This document shows, in pieces, positions 33,249 through 40,981 of a stretch of 64,000 bases of DNA. Positions within the stretch are counted from its first letter, which is position 1. Each line of letters opens with the position of its first letter. The stretch is from Rubripirellula lacrimiformis (GTDB lineage: Bacteria > Planctomycetota > Planctomycetia > Pirellulales > Pirellulaceae): the NCBI RefSeq assembly GCF_007741535.1, contig NZ_CP036525.1:6200001-6264000 (forward strand). The letters are read 5' to 3'. Position numbers and translations under genes: made by a program. The notes beneath the pieces are model-generated. The model did no database searches and was not told the origin of the DNA. It was given only the letters and a program-made list of their open reading frames with translations.

Positions 33249-35468
33249 TCAGTCCGGTGTATCCAGGTACGGGTCCTGGCCGATTTCTCGCTGCATTTTC
33301 TTTCGTTCTTTTTCATGGTGCATCAGCACCATTCGATCGCGAAAGTGTTTCCGTTCGACCTTACGTTGGGCTCGTCGGAATAGCTTGGCCAGCCGGTCCA
33401 CGGCGCCAGCCGTGATGGCCCCCTGATCTTTCAAGCGGTCTGATTTTTTGATCCCCAAGCCGGTCTTCAGGATGTCATCGTCCAGCGACAGGTATTGGCG
33501 ATAGGACCCGTTATCGCCTTGACGACCACAACGTCCGATCAACTGGCGGTCGATTCGGGCGGCGTCGTGCAATTCGGTACAGATCACGTGCATGCCGCCT
33601 AGGCTTTCCACGCCGTCGGACAATTTGATGTCCGTTCCTCGCCCGGCCATGTTGGTCGCCACGGTGACTCGCCCCATGCCGCCAGCGTCCGACACGATTT
33701 CGGCTTCCTCGGCCACGTTGTTCGCGTTCAGCACTTTGTGTGTGATGCCGATCTCCGTCAGCATTCGCGACAACAGTTCACTTTTGTCGATGGACCGGGT
33801 ACCGATCAGGATCGGGCGTCCGCTGGCGTGGATATCTTCGATTTCTTTGACGATGGCTTCGAACTTACGTTCCATCGTTCCGAACACACGATCGGGCAGC
33901 CGTTTCCGCTGTGGAGGTTTGTTCGTTGGCACTCGCAGCACCGGGGTTCGATAGATCCGGTGCAATTCTCGGGCGCTGGTCGCTGCCGTCCCCGTCATGC
34001 CGGCCAGGTGGGGATAACGCAGAAACAGGTCCTGAACCGTGATCCGTGCGGCTTGTCCGGTGGGCACGCTGATATCGATATTTTCTTTCGATTCAATCGC
34101 TTGGTGGATCCCATCCCGCCATTTCCGGCCCTCGGCCAATCGTCCGGTAAATTCATCGACGATCACGATTTCGTCGACACCCTTGTCGCCCGGTCGGACC
34201 ACGTATTGTCGGTCCAGCAGGAATTCGCGGTGCACCTTGATGGCCCGTTCGGCGTATTCGTACAGATCGACAAGGCCCATTGTTCGCACCAGATCCGACT
34301 TGGGCAAAGCCCGAACCCGTTGGCGACCGCGTGAGGTCAGTTCGTATTGTTTGGTGTCCGGGTGAATCGTGAAGTGTTCTTCTTGTTCGTATCCCTCGGC
34401 GTTGTCGGATGCCCAGCGATAGGTTTCAACGATCTGGTCGCGGACGGTGTCTTCGATACTGCCGATGATCAGCGGCGTTCGTGCTTCGTCGATCAGGATA
34501 CTGTCGGCCTCGTCCACCAAGCAGAAATGCATTCCTCGCATGACGATTTCGTCACCGCTGCCACCAAATCCGCCGCCCCCGTCCCCCAACATTTCGGTTT
34601 GCAATCGGTTTTGGGCACGCAGCAGTAGCCGGTCGCGAAGGAAGTCAAATCCGAATTCTTTGGCCGTCCCGTAGGTGATCGCACAGGCATAAGATTTTCG
34701 ACGCGCGGGCTGGTCATCCGGCGTTTGAATAATGCCCACGTCGACGCCCAGCATCGCGAACAACGGACGCATCCAATCCGCATCCCGTTTAGCCAAGTAA
34801 TCGTTGACAGTCGCCAGGTGGGCTCCCTTGCCGGTCAACGAATGCAGGTACAGCGGCAGGGTCGCCGTCAGCGTCTTGCCTTCCCCGGTCTGCATCTCGG
34901 CGACATAGCCTTCGAACAACGCGATTCCGCCGATGACCTGAACGTCATAGTGCCGCATCGACAGCGCGCGGCGGCCGGCTTCGCGGACCAACGCGTAGGC
35001 CTCGGGAAGAATCAGCGCCAATTTTTCGCCCGCCATCGCGCGATAGCGAATCGCCAGCGAACGTTTGCGAAGATCCGAATCGTCTTCCGCCATCAGCGTC
35101 TTTTCGAACGCATTGACCAGTGCCAGTTGGCGTTTCCAGCGAAACAACTGCGGGCGAAAGCCTTGGCGAGAAAATACCGAAAGGGTCCGACCCGTGTCGT
35201 TGCCGCGACGCTTGGATGCTTCGGCCTCGGGGTTCAGCGGAGCCGGATCGGGCGGTGGCGCTCCCTCGGGCAATGCCAAGCCGTCGGCATCGGCGGCAGT
35301 TTGGGGGACCTGCAGCGGAGGATTTTCCGAGATCGAATCGGTCGTTTCCGAGCCCGCCTGGGGCGCAAGTGGCACCACACCGTCGACGACTTCGCCGGCA
35401 CTGGCAAGCTGGTCGTCGCTCGGTTGAACGTCAGAAAGGTTCTCGGGGTGCGTTTTTCCGGCCGACAT
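33249..35468 (-). CDS. SecA paralogue lacking most of the C-terminal scaffold (SecA2-like ATPase)
   Basis: A 739-residue DEAD-motor ATPase of the SecA family. After an unusual acidic/Pro-rich extension of ~95 residues the motor begins. Walker A is MQTGEGKT, Walker B is VDEADSILIDEARTPLIIG, and NBD2 holds ATNMAGRGTDIKL and IGRCGRQGDNGSYRQYLSLD. It stops shortly after the first scaffold helix (RAQRKVERKHFRDR), so the helical wing, the remaining scaffold and the zinc-binding SecB tail of canonical SecA are absent. The canonical secA must be elsewhere. It may drive export of a substrate subset or act as a different motor. The start is the only ATG before the acidic extension. Confidence 0.85.
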   Translation of the reverse strand: MSAGKTHPENLSDVQPSDDQLASAGEVVDGVVPLAPQAGSETTDSISENPPLQVPQTAADADGLALPEGAPPPDPAPLNPEAEASKRRGNDTGRTLSVFSRQGFRPQLFRWKRQLALVNAFEKTLMAEDDSDLRKRSLAIRYRAMAGEKLALILPEAYALVREAGRRALSMRHYDVQVIGGIALFEGYVAEMQTGEGKTLTATLPLYLHSLTGKGAHLATVNDYLAKRDADWMRPLFAMLGVDVGIIQTPDDQPARRKSYACAITYGTAKEFGFDFLRDRLLLRAQNRLQTEMLGDGGGGFGGSGDEIVMRGMHFCLVDEADSILIDEARTPLIIGSIEDTVRDQIVETYRWASDNAEGYEQEEHFTIHPDTKQYELTSRGRQRVRALPKSDLVRTMGLVDLYEYAERAIKVHREFLLDRQYVVRPGDKGVDEIVIVDEFTGRLAEGRKWRDGIHQAIESKENIDISVPTGQAARITVQDLFLRYPHLAGMTGTAATSARELHRIYRTPVLRVPTNKPPQRKRLPDRVFGTMERKFEAIVKEIEDIHASGRPILIGTRSIDKSELLSRMLTEIGITHKVLNANNVAEEAEIVSDAGGMGRVTVATNMAGRGTDIKLSDGVESLGGMHVICTELHDAARIDRQLIGRCGRQGDNGSYRQYLSLDDDILKTGLGIKKSDRLKDQGAITAGAVDRLAKLFRRAQRKVERKHFRDRMVLMHHEKERKKMQREIGQDPYLDTPD

Positions 35469-35728
35469 CGATACTACTTCGTGAAAAACGTTGGAAAGAT
35501 TAGCCGCTCGAGGGGCCCAGAATCTGTCATCTGGGTCCCTATCGGGCGTGAAACATCATTCTACTGCATGATTTTGGGATGCTAGGTAAACCTTGCTGGG
35601 CCAGGCCGTCAAATTGGGTAGTTTGGTCGAGCTGTTCCGGCTCTTCCGGCGGATCTGCATGTGCCGGTGAATTCGGTCGATCGTCTTATACCAGTCAATC
35701 AGTGTTCCCGGACTGTACGAGACGTTTT

Positions 35729-37327
35729 ATGAAAACGAAAATTCAAAGGCTGGCTCTGACAGCAATGTTGCTTTCAGGTTCTAGCATGGTGATGGCAGAT
35801 AATGGCACCTCTATCGTAGGAGATCTTCCCGGATATGGCGAAGACGCTTACTTCGATGACGACGCCGTGTATGCCGAAGATTACTCAGCGGTCGAAGAAA
35901 ATGACGCCGACGCGTACTTCGACAACACTTCTTACAACGATGGGGAAGTCGCCCCAGTCGGTCACGCCGAGCAATCGGTGATGACCCGAGCCCCTCAACG
36001 GGCAATGGCCAGCCGGATTGCGTCCCGACAGACGTCGGCCCATCCGGCTCACGCAACCGCTCACACCCCGGTCGCTGCATCGCAAATGCAACCAGCGTCC
36101 TACCACGGTGGCGGTAGCTACATCTCCAGCGACTGTGGTTGCGGCGATGGCAGCTGTGGCGGCGGATGTGGTGTCGAAATGATGATGGGCGACTGCGGTT
36201 GCGGTTCGACCAGTTGTGGCGGCGGATGCGGCAGCGGATCCTGCGGCACTTCCAAGCGAATGGCCAAGCTGTTCGATCGTTGTGACAGCAACGCATGGGC
36301 TTCGTTCGAAACCCTGCTGTGGTTCAGCCAACCACGCGATACCGTTCCTTTGATTTTGGGATCGGATGCCGGCACTCTACCAACCCTAGACGAACCTTCG
36401 TCCCGGACCCTGTTTGGTGGAGCTGGCGAAAACGAACTATCGGTCGGCTTGCGAGCAGACGCCGGCTTCTGGCTCGGTGACAACGTTGGTGTCGGCGGTC
36501 GGTTCTGGATTCTGGACGAAAGCGGCGACAGTTTCAGCTACGCCGGTACCGGCAACGATCAATCGGTCGGCCGATCGTACTTCAACACAGCGGCCGGATT
36601 CGTCGGTGAAGACGCTTTGTTGGTCGCCCAAGACGGCATCTTCCAAGGCAACATCGAAGCGGTCAGCGAGCTTGATATCCTGGGTGCAGAAGCCTACGCT
36701 CGACTGCGTTTCGGCAGCGGCAAGAACTGCACGCTTGATTTCATCGGCGGCTACTCGCACTTCGAAATCGACGACAGCCTGTCGATCAACAGCCTGTCGG
36801 TCAACTCGGTCATCAACGGTGGCAACCCCGCCGGCACCCGACGAACTTTCAGTGATCGGTTCAACGCCGAAAACGAGTTCAATGGTGGACAACTGGGCTT
36901 CGACATGGTCATGCACCGTGGTCGTTGGACCGTCCAATCGTTGACCAAGGTTCACTTGGGCAACATGGACCAACGCGTCTCAGCAGCCGGTGACTACACT
37001 CGCCAAATCCCTGCTGGTCCTTTGACCTCAGGTTCGGGCGGCGTCCTGACGGCGGGCAATCAATTCAGCACCGATCGAAGCGTGTTCGCTTTCGCACCGG
37101 AAGCCAACTTCAAACTGGCTTATGCTTTCCGCCCCAACGTCAAGCTGACCGTCGGATACAGCTTCCTGTACTTCGACAACGTCGCCTTGGCTAGCGATGC
37201 CATCAACCGCAACGTCAGTGGCACCACAGACATCGGCACCGGAGCCGGCAGCAACACGCTGGTCGACTTCGAAGATTCCAGCTTGTGGGTGCACGGCATC
37301 GACTTGGGATTTGCGATCGACTTCTAA
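35729..37327 (+). CDS. BBP7-family outer-membrane beta-barrel protein with Cys/Gly-rich segment
   Basis: A 532-residue protein. A signal peptide (IQRLALTAMLLSGSSMVMA) leads to an acidic Asp/Tyr-rich stretch (31-70) and then a Cys/Gly segment at 136-172 with nine cysteines in two similar modules: DCGCGDGSCGGGCG and DCGCGSTSCGGGCG. From about 185 to the end, aromatic-bounded amphipathic strands (WASFETLLWFSQPRD, DAGFWLGDNVGVGGRFWILD, a final HGIDLGFAIDF) fit an outer-membrane barrel ending in phenylalanine, as in the planctomycete BBP7 family. An intrinsic terminator follows. The cysteine modules could cross-link to other Cys-rich envelope proteins; that is inference. Confidence 0.8.
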   Translation: MKTKIQRLALTAMLLSGSSMVMADNGTSIVGDLPGYGEDAYFDDDAVYAEDYSAVEENDADAYFDNTSYNDGEVAPVGHAEQSVMTRAPQRAMASRIASRQTSAHPAHATAHTPVAASQMQPASYHGGGSYISSDCGCGDGSCGGGCGVEMMMGDCGCGSTSCGGGCGSGSCGTSKRMAKLFDRCDSNAWASFETLLWFSQPRDTVPLILGSDAGTLPTLDEPSSRTLFGGAGENELSVGLRADAGFWLGDNVGVGGRFWILDESGDSFSYAGTGNDQSVGRSYFNTAAGFVGEDALLVAQDGIFQGNIEAVSELDILGAEAYARLRFGSGKNCTLDFIGGYSHFEIDDSLSINSLSVNSVINGGNPAGTRRTFSDRFNAENEFNGGQLGFDMVMHRGRWTVQSLTKVHLGNMDQRVSAAGDYTRQIPAGPLTSGSGGVLTAGNQFSTDRSVFAFAPEANFKLAYAFRPNVKLTVGYSFLYFDNVALASDAINRNVSGTTDIGTGAGSNTLVDFEDSSLWVHGIDLGFAIDF

Positions 37328-37413
37328 GCGGCAAGGTTCGTCCGGCGGCTCCGACTCTTCAAAGCAGTCCGGAACACCGCTTCGGAGTCGCAACACGCGA
37401 ACGTCAACGAAAC

Positions 37414-37446
37414 AAAGCTCGGGGGATTCTTCCTCCGAGCTTTTTT
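37414..37446 (+). terminator. Rho-independent terminator of the BBP7 gene
   Basis: AAGCTCGGGGGA pairs with TCCTCCGAGCTT (one G-T wobble) around a short loop and is followed by a run of T. It lies ~90 bp after the stop codon and is among the strongest terminators in the window. Confidence 0.85.
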
Positions 37447-37519
37447 CGTTGGCAGCCCACACCATCGACCCCACAAATCAACCGCTCAACAAGCGATTCG
37501 CCCATCCGCCCAGGCCGAA

Positions 37520-37567
37520 AATCCCGGTAACAATCCCGGTAACAATCCCGGTAGCAATCTCGGTAGC
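37520..37567. repeat. 12-bp tandem repeat, four units
   Basis: Four consecutive units of AATCCCGGTAAC, AATCCCGGTAAC, AATCCCGGTAGC and AATCTCGGTAGC. The unit equals the outer tail of the adjacent reverse-oriented hairpin repeat, so it probably arose by slippage of that tail. Confidence 0.85.
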
Positions 37568-37597
37568 GAGACTCGCCAAGAGTTTCGGCCCTCCCGG
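37561..37597 (-). repeat. 37-bp hairpin repeat (reverse orientation), copy 1
   Basis: Contains GAGACTCGCCAAGAGTTTCG, whose reverse complement is CGAAACTC-TTGGC-GAGTCTCG, an 8-bp stem with one mismatch around the loop TTGGC. It is base-for-base identical to the copy at 37897-37933. Confidence 0.85.
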
Positions 37598-37612
37598 CTT
37601 GGCCGAAGCAAA

Positions 37613-37650
37613 GTAGGCCGGATCAAGGAGCGAAGCGACGCAGATCCGGC
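37613..37650 (-). repeat. REP-like palindrome
   Basis: GCCGGATC (37617-37624) pairs perfectly with GATCCGGC (37643-37650). The loop shares GAGCGAAGCGACGC with the copy near 33140. On the minus strand it reads TGCCGGATC...GATCCGGCCTAC. Confidence 0.6.
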
Positions 37651-37896
37651 AATCGCAGCGTCAACCCAACTACCATCCAGACGCTAGCAGCCTGGTGACC
37701 GAACCGAACCCACGACACAACGGGGAGCCGCTGGCCGTGAAGGCACGGGGGATTCCCGGCCGCGGACGCGTCGCGGCTCACGAAATCGACAGATTGTTAA
37801 CGGGCTTAAAGATGGGCGATCCTAGCGTCGCCAGGGGCCCATGATGCGACTCGGAAATCCGAGTCCATCGACACCTGCCAAGGCGTCCGAAAATCC

Positions 37897-37933
37897 CGGT
37901 AGCGAGACTCGCCAAGAGTTTCGGCCCTCCCGG
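37897..37933 (-). repeat. 37-bp hairpin repeat (reverse orientation), copy 2
   Basis: Identical to the copy at 37561-37597 and, as there, preceded by AAATCCCGG. A forward-oriented hairpin of the same family follows about 20 bp later. Confidence 0.85.
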
Positions 37934-37952
37934 TAGCCTGGCCGACGTATAG

Positions 37953-37985
37953 CTTGGCCGAAGCTCTTGGCGAGCTTCGCTACGG
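37953..37985 (+). repeat. Hairpin repeat, forward orientation, GCTC-stem variant
   Basis: TTGGC precedes CGAAGCTC (37959-37966), loop TTGGC, GAGCTTCG (37972-37979), then CTACGGG. The perfect 8-bp stem differs from the AAGTC/GACTT stem of the copies after der by paired substitutions. Confidence 0.8.
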
Positions 37986-38015
37986 GCGTCTCTACGGGCT
38001 TCTCTACGGGCTTCG
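37980..38015. repeat. 12-bp tandem repeat, three units
   Basis: CTACGGGCGTCT, CTACGGGCTTCT and CTACGGGCTTCG follow one another. The unit begins with the CTACGGG tail of the hairpin just upstream, mirroring the tandem array at the other end of the cluster. Confidence 0.8.
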
Positions 38016-38078
38016 TGACGAGCTACCTTACGGGCACGCCTGCTTGCCTGACGCCTTTTAAAAATCGGGCGTTGTCGA

Positions 38079-39611
38079 TTAGCCGACGATCTTCAGGGCG
38101 GGCTTGGGATCGGCTGCGTCGGCCTTGTCCCACTGCTTTTCGATCATCGCTTCCAGGTTCTGCAGATCGGTTCTAGCCGACATCGCGGTCTGGTATCGAT
38201 CACCGGTGATGACCAGAATCGTATCATTGGGGCCCGAGGAGTTCATCGCCCACTGGATCGCTCGTGTACGGTCTGCGACCAACCGCATCGACGCACACTT
38301 TTCGACGCCGTCCAAGACTGCGTGCGAAGCGGCCAGGAAGTTTTCGCGTGACGACGGCAATGAAGTCACAATCGCTTTGTCTGCGAATCGTTCGATCAAG
38401 TGACCGTATCGAGCCAGGATTTCGGGTTGTTCGCCGCCATCGATTGCTTGGATCACCCACAGTCGTCCAGCACCCTTTCCGGAGCGGAACGTTCGCAGCG
38501 ATGCAGCCACACGGTCAGGCGTACCGCCCAGATCCAGGACGATCGAAGCGTGGCCATAGCGAGAGAGTCGCTGTCCGCGACCTGGCACGGATCGTAGCGT
38601 GCTGACCTTTTCGACCGCTTCGTGAAGCGGTTGATCCAACAGCAATCCGACCAATACCGCGGCGGCATGGTTGGCTGCCATCGCACCGCCACAGAGGCTG
38701 GTTTCCATCACTGCGGTGGTGTCGTCATATGTCACCAACAAAGTCGTCATGCCGCAGGACTGGTCAATGATCTTGGCCGTCACATCGGCGGCTTTCCGAA
38801 CCCCGTAGGTGACCGTTCGCACGTCCTGTTCTTCGATCAACTTCATGGCGCGGGGATCGTCCGCGGGAGCGATCACGACGCCATCGGCGGCCAATCGTTC
38901 CAACACGCATTGCAGTCCCGATGGTCCGAAGTCGCCGGCGCCAATTGCGGATCCGGTGACCACGACCATGTCGAATTCGATTTCGTCGTAGTGCCCATAT
39001 CGGGCAAGTTCGTCGGACAATTCCATCACGGCGGCCTGCGATCCCGCATCCGCAGCATCCCCCAACCACTGGATCAACGACGATCCACTGATCAGCGACT
39101 CCGGTGCAGTGGTCTGCACGACTCCGTCGTTGACGCCCAAGTCGGTTTGAAAACCGACTCGCACGCCGCTGGACTTCAGCAGTGTCGACAGCAACAACGA
39201 TGTGGTGGTCTTGCCTGCCGAACCGATCACGCCGATCGTCAACAGTTTTTGGTCGGGGCGGCCGAGCTGTTCTGCGGCGATCGCGGCCATCGCCAATTCG
39301 ATGTCACCGACGATGCACTGAGGCACCGGGCAGGGCAGTAGTTGTTCGGTCAGAATGCCGCCTGCACCGCGAGCCATGGCCTGTGCGACCAGACGGGCAG
39401 GGTCATCTTTGCCGATGCGGTAGACGACCAAATCGCCACGCTTGGCCTGTTCGACCGAGGCTGCGATTGAATCGGCCAAGATGTCACCAGTGGTGGTGAA
39501 GCGGGCCGCCGGAAGAGCCTTGCGAAGCGAAACTGATGAATCAACATCACCACGACTGTATGGAGTCGCTTGGGTCGCTTTGGTAAGGGCTTGATCGATC
39601 CCGTGACGCAT
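38079..39611 (-). CDS. Mur ligase family protein (MurE-like)
   Basis: A 510-residue ATP-dependent ligase of the Mur family. The N-terminal domain is MurE-like, and the central domain has the P-loop IGSAGKTTTSLLLS (residues 129-142), an ELSDELARY segment where MurE has its EVSSH, and VTGSAIGAGDFGPSGLQCV. The C-terminal domain has RSVPGRGQRLSRYG. The DNPR motif of diaminopimelate-adding MurE is not seen at the expected place (VTSLPSSRENFL), and no other mur gene is nearby. So this may be a MurE paralogue with another amino acid or substrate. The ATG was chosen because GGGAGG stands a few bases upstream. Confidence 0.75.
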   Translation of the reverse strand: MRHGIDQALTKATQATPYSRGDVDSSVSLRKALPAARFTTTGDILADSIAASVEQAKRGDLVVYRIGKDDPARLVAQAMARGAGGILTEQLLPCPVPQCIVGDIELAMAAIAAEQLGRPDQKLLTIGVIGSAGKTTTSLLLSTLLKSSGVRVGFQTDLGVNDGVVQTTAPESLISGSSLIQWLGDAADAGSQAAVMELSDELARYGHYDEIEFDMVVVTGSAIGAGDFGPSGLQCVLERLAADGVVIAPADDPRAMKLIEEQDVRTVTYGVRKAADVTAKIIDQSCGMTTLLVTYDDTTAVMETSLCGGAMAANHAAAVLVGLLLDQPLHEAVEKVSTLRSVPGRGQRLSRYGHASIVLDLGGTPDRVAASLRTFRSGKGAGRLWVIQAIDGGEQPEILARYGHLIERFADKAIVTSLPSSRENFLAASHAVLDGVEKCASMRLVADRTRAIQWAMNSSGPNDTILVITGDRYQTAMSARTDLQNLEAMIEKQWDKADAADPKPALKIVG

Positions 39612-39829
39612 GATGGCCTCCCTGCACATCGACAAAATTGGTTTCACGACGAGTTCCACCGTCGTCGGTAAGAGCATTCCTTGCCCCACCGCTGTGCGTG
39701 ATTGTTCCCATCGCCGAACCGTGGTCAATAGGAAAAAATGCACGCCATTGCTAAGAAAGCGGCGAATTGCGAGAAAAATTCGACGAAGATTTTTGCCGAA
39801 TCAGGCGGACATCGCCTCGCCAGAGGTCG

Positions 39830-40849
39830 TTACAGCAGTCCCGCGTCGCGCATCATCAATTGCAGGTCATCCCATGCCGCCTTCTTGGCCGCCGGGTTCC
39901 GCAGCAGGTATGCCGGGTGATAGGTGACCAACACTTTGCTTTCCATGTATTGATGAATTTTGCCGCGTAATCGGCCCACCGACAGCTTGGTTTTCATCAG
40001 TTCCTGAGCACTGATCGCGCCCAGGCAGACGATGTATTCGGGTCGCAAAATGGTCAGCTGTTGTTCGTAATAGGTGCGGCAGTTGGCGATTTCTTCGACG
40101 TCCGGGTTGCGATTTCCCGGCGGTCGGCACTTCACCGTGTTCAAGATATAGGCATCTTCCCGCCGGAATTTGCAGGCCTGGATCATTTTGGTCAGCAATT
40201 GACCGGCCTTGCCGACGAACGGACGCCCGCTACGATCCTCGTCCGCTCCGGGGCCTTCGCCAAAGAAGACGAACCTTGGCGCCACGCTACCTTCGCCAAA
40301 AACGGTCTGCGTTCGGCAATCGGACAGAATTTTGCACTCGGTGCACGCGGCGACGTCAGCAGCCAATTCATCCAAGCGAGATTGGCGATCGGCGATCGGC
40401 AACAAAACCCCTGGATAGGGGCCTTCGATGGATGTGAACGCGGGGACCGGGTCCGAACGCCGTGGCCGTGCCGCGGGGCTGGCGGGTGCGGCGGGACTGG
40501 CGGGTGCGGCGGGATTCGACGCTGGGGCAGGCGTTTGAGCGTTTTTTCCGGTGACCGGGGATTGCTGGGATGCGGCCTGCGATTGCCCGTCGTGGGGCGT
40601 GCCTGCCTGGGGGCTAGCCACTTGCGGGACATCCGCCTGGGACGCCGGTTGGGGGTCTTCGGCAGGCAGGAACCAGGCCGCCATTTCATCCGCGGTTGCC
40701 GGGTCGGTTTGCGGCAGGAACGCCACGCCGGCACGCTGCAGGTGGGCGGCCAGCGCCGCAGCCTGGCTGTGGATCTGATGCGGGTCCAAAATCGTGGTGT
40801 CCGGCGCCGCGGCATCGGACTGGGCGGTGGTGGGGGCGTTGGTTGGCAT
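39830..40849 (-). CDS. Family 4 uracil-DNA glycosylase with 4Fe-4S cluster
   Basis: A 339-residue base-excision repair enzyme that removes uracil from DNA. The catalytic half (from ~150) has motif A FFGEGPGADEDRSGRPFVG and motif B VTYHPAYLLRNP. Cluster cysteines C169, C172 (ACTECK), C241 (VKCRPP) and C257 have the spacing of thermophile family 4 enzymes. About 140 residues precede this domain: a DUF-like helical start and a long Pro/Ala/Gln-rich linker (ASNPAAPASPAAPASPAARP) not found in minimal enzymes. The ATG giving MPTNAPTTAQ was chosen because further upstream the frame runs antisense through der. It is divergent from der. Confidence 0.9.
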   Translation of the reverse strand: MPTNAPTTAQSDAAAPDTTILDPHQIHSQAAALAAHLQRAGVAFLPQTDPATADEMAAWFLPAEDPQPASQADVPQVASPQAGTPHDGQSQAASQQSPVTGKNAQTPAPASNPAAPASPAAPASPAARPRRSDPVPAFTSIEGPYPGVLLPIADRQSRLDELAADVAACTECKILSDCRTQTVFGEGSVAPRFVFFGEGPGADEDRSGRPFVGKAGQLLTKMIQACKFRREDAYILNTVKCRPPGNRNPDVEEIANCRTYYEQQLTILRPEYIVCLGAISAQELMKTKLSVGRLRGKIHQYMESKVLVTYHPAYLLRNPAAKKAAWDDLQLMMRDAGLL

Positions 40850-40981
40850 GCATGAAGTGTACCCAGCGGTGAAATCTCCGGTTACCAGGCCTGTCTGAAA
40901 TGGCTCGTTCTGCTTACTCTGGTGAGCTTCTGGCATCCGTTTTTGCCGTCCCTTTGCTCCGCTTGGTCCTGCGTCGTTCCC

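Larger units (their letters stand above)
37447..38078. other. Gene-free repeat cluster between the BBP7 and MurE-like genes
   Basis: No credible protein gene is seen in these ~630 bp. The stretch contains two 12-bp tandem arrays, two identical copies of a 37-bp hairpin-bearing block, one forward hairpin of the family also found after der, and one REP-like palindrome. The segment from about 37652 to 37896 between the repeats has no recognisable feature. Confidence 0.7.

Noticed and set aside
37967-38176. Small open frame rich in Gly/Thr/Phe over the 12-bp repeats
   Set aside because: Its sequence comes from the CTACGGGCTTCT array and the antisense end of the MurE-like gene; no credible ribosome-binding site.
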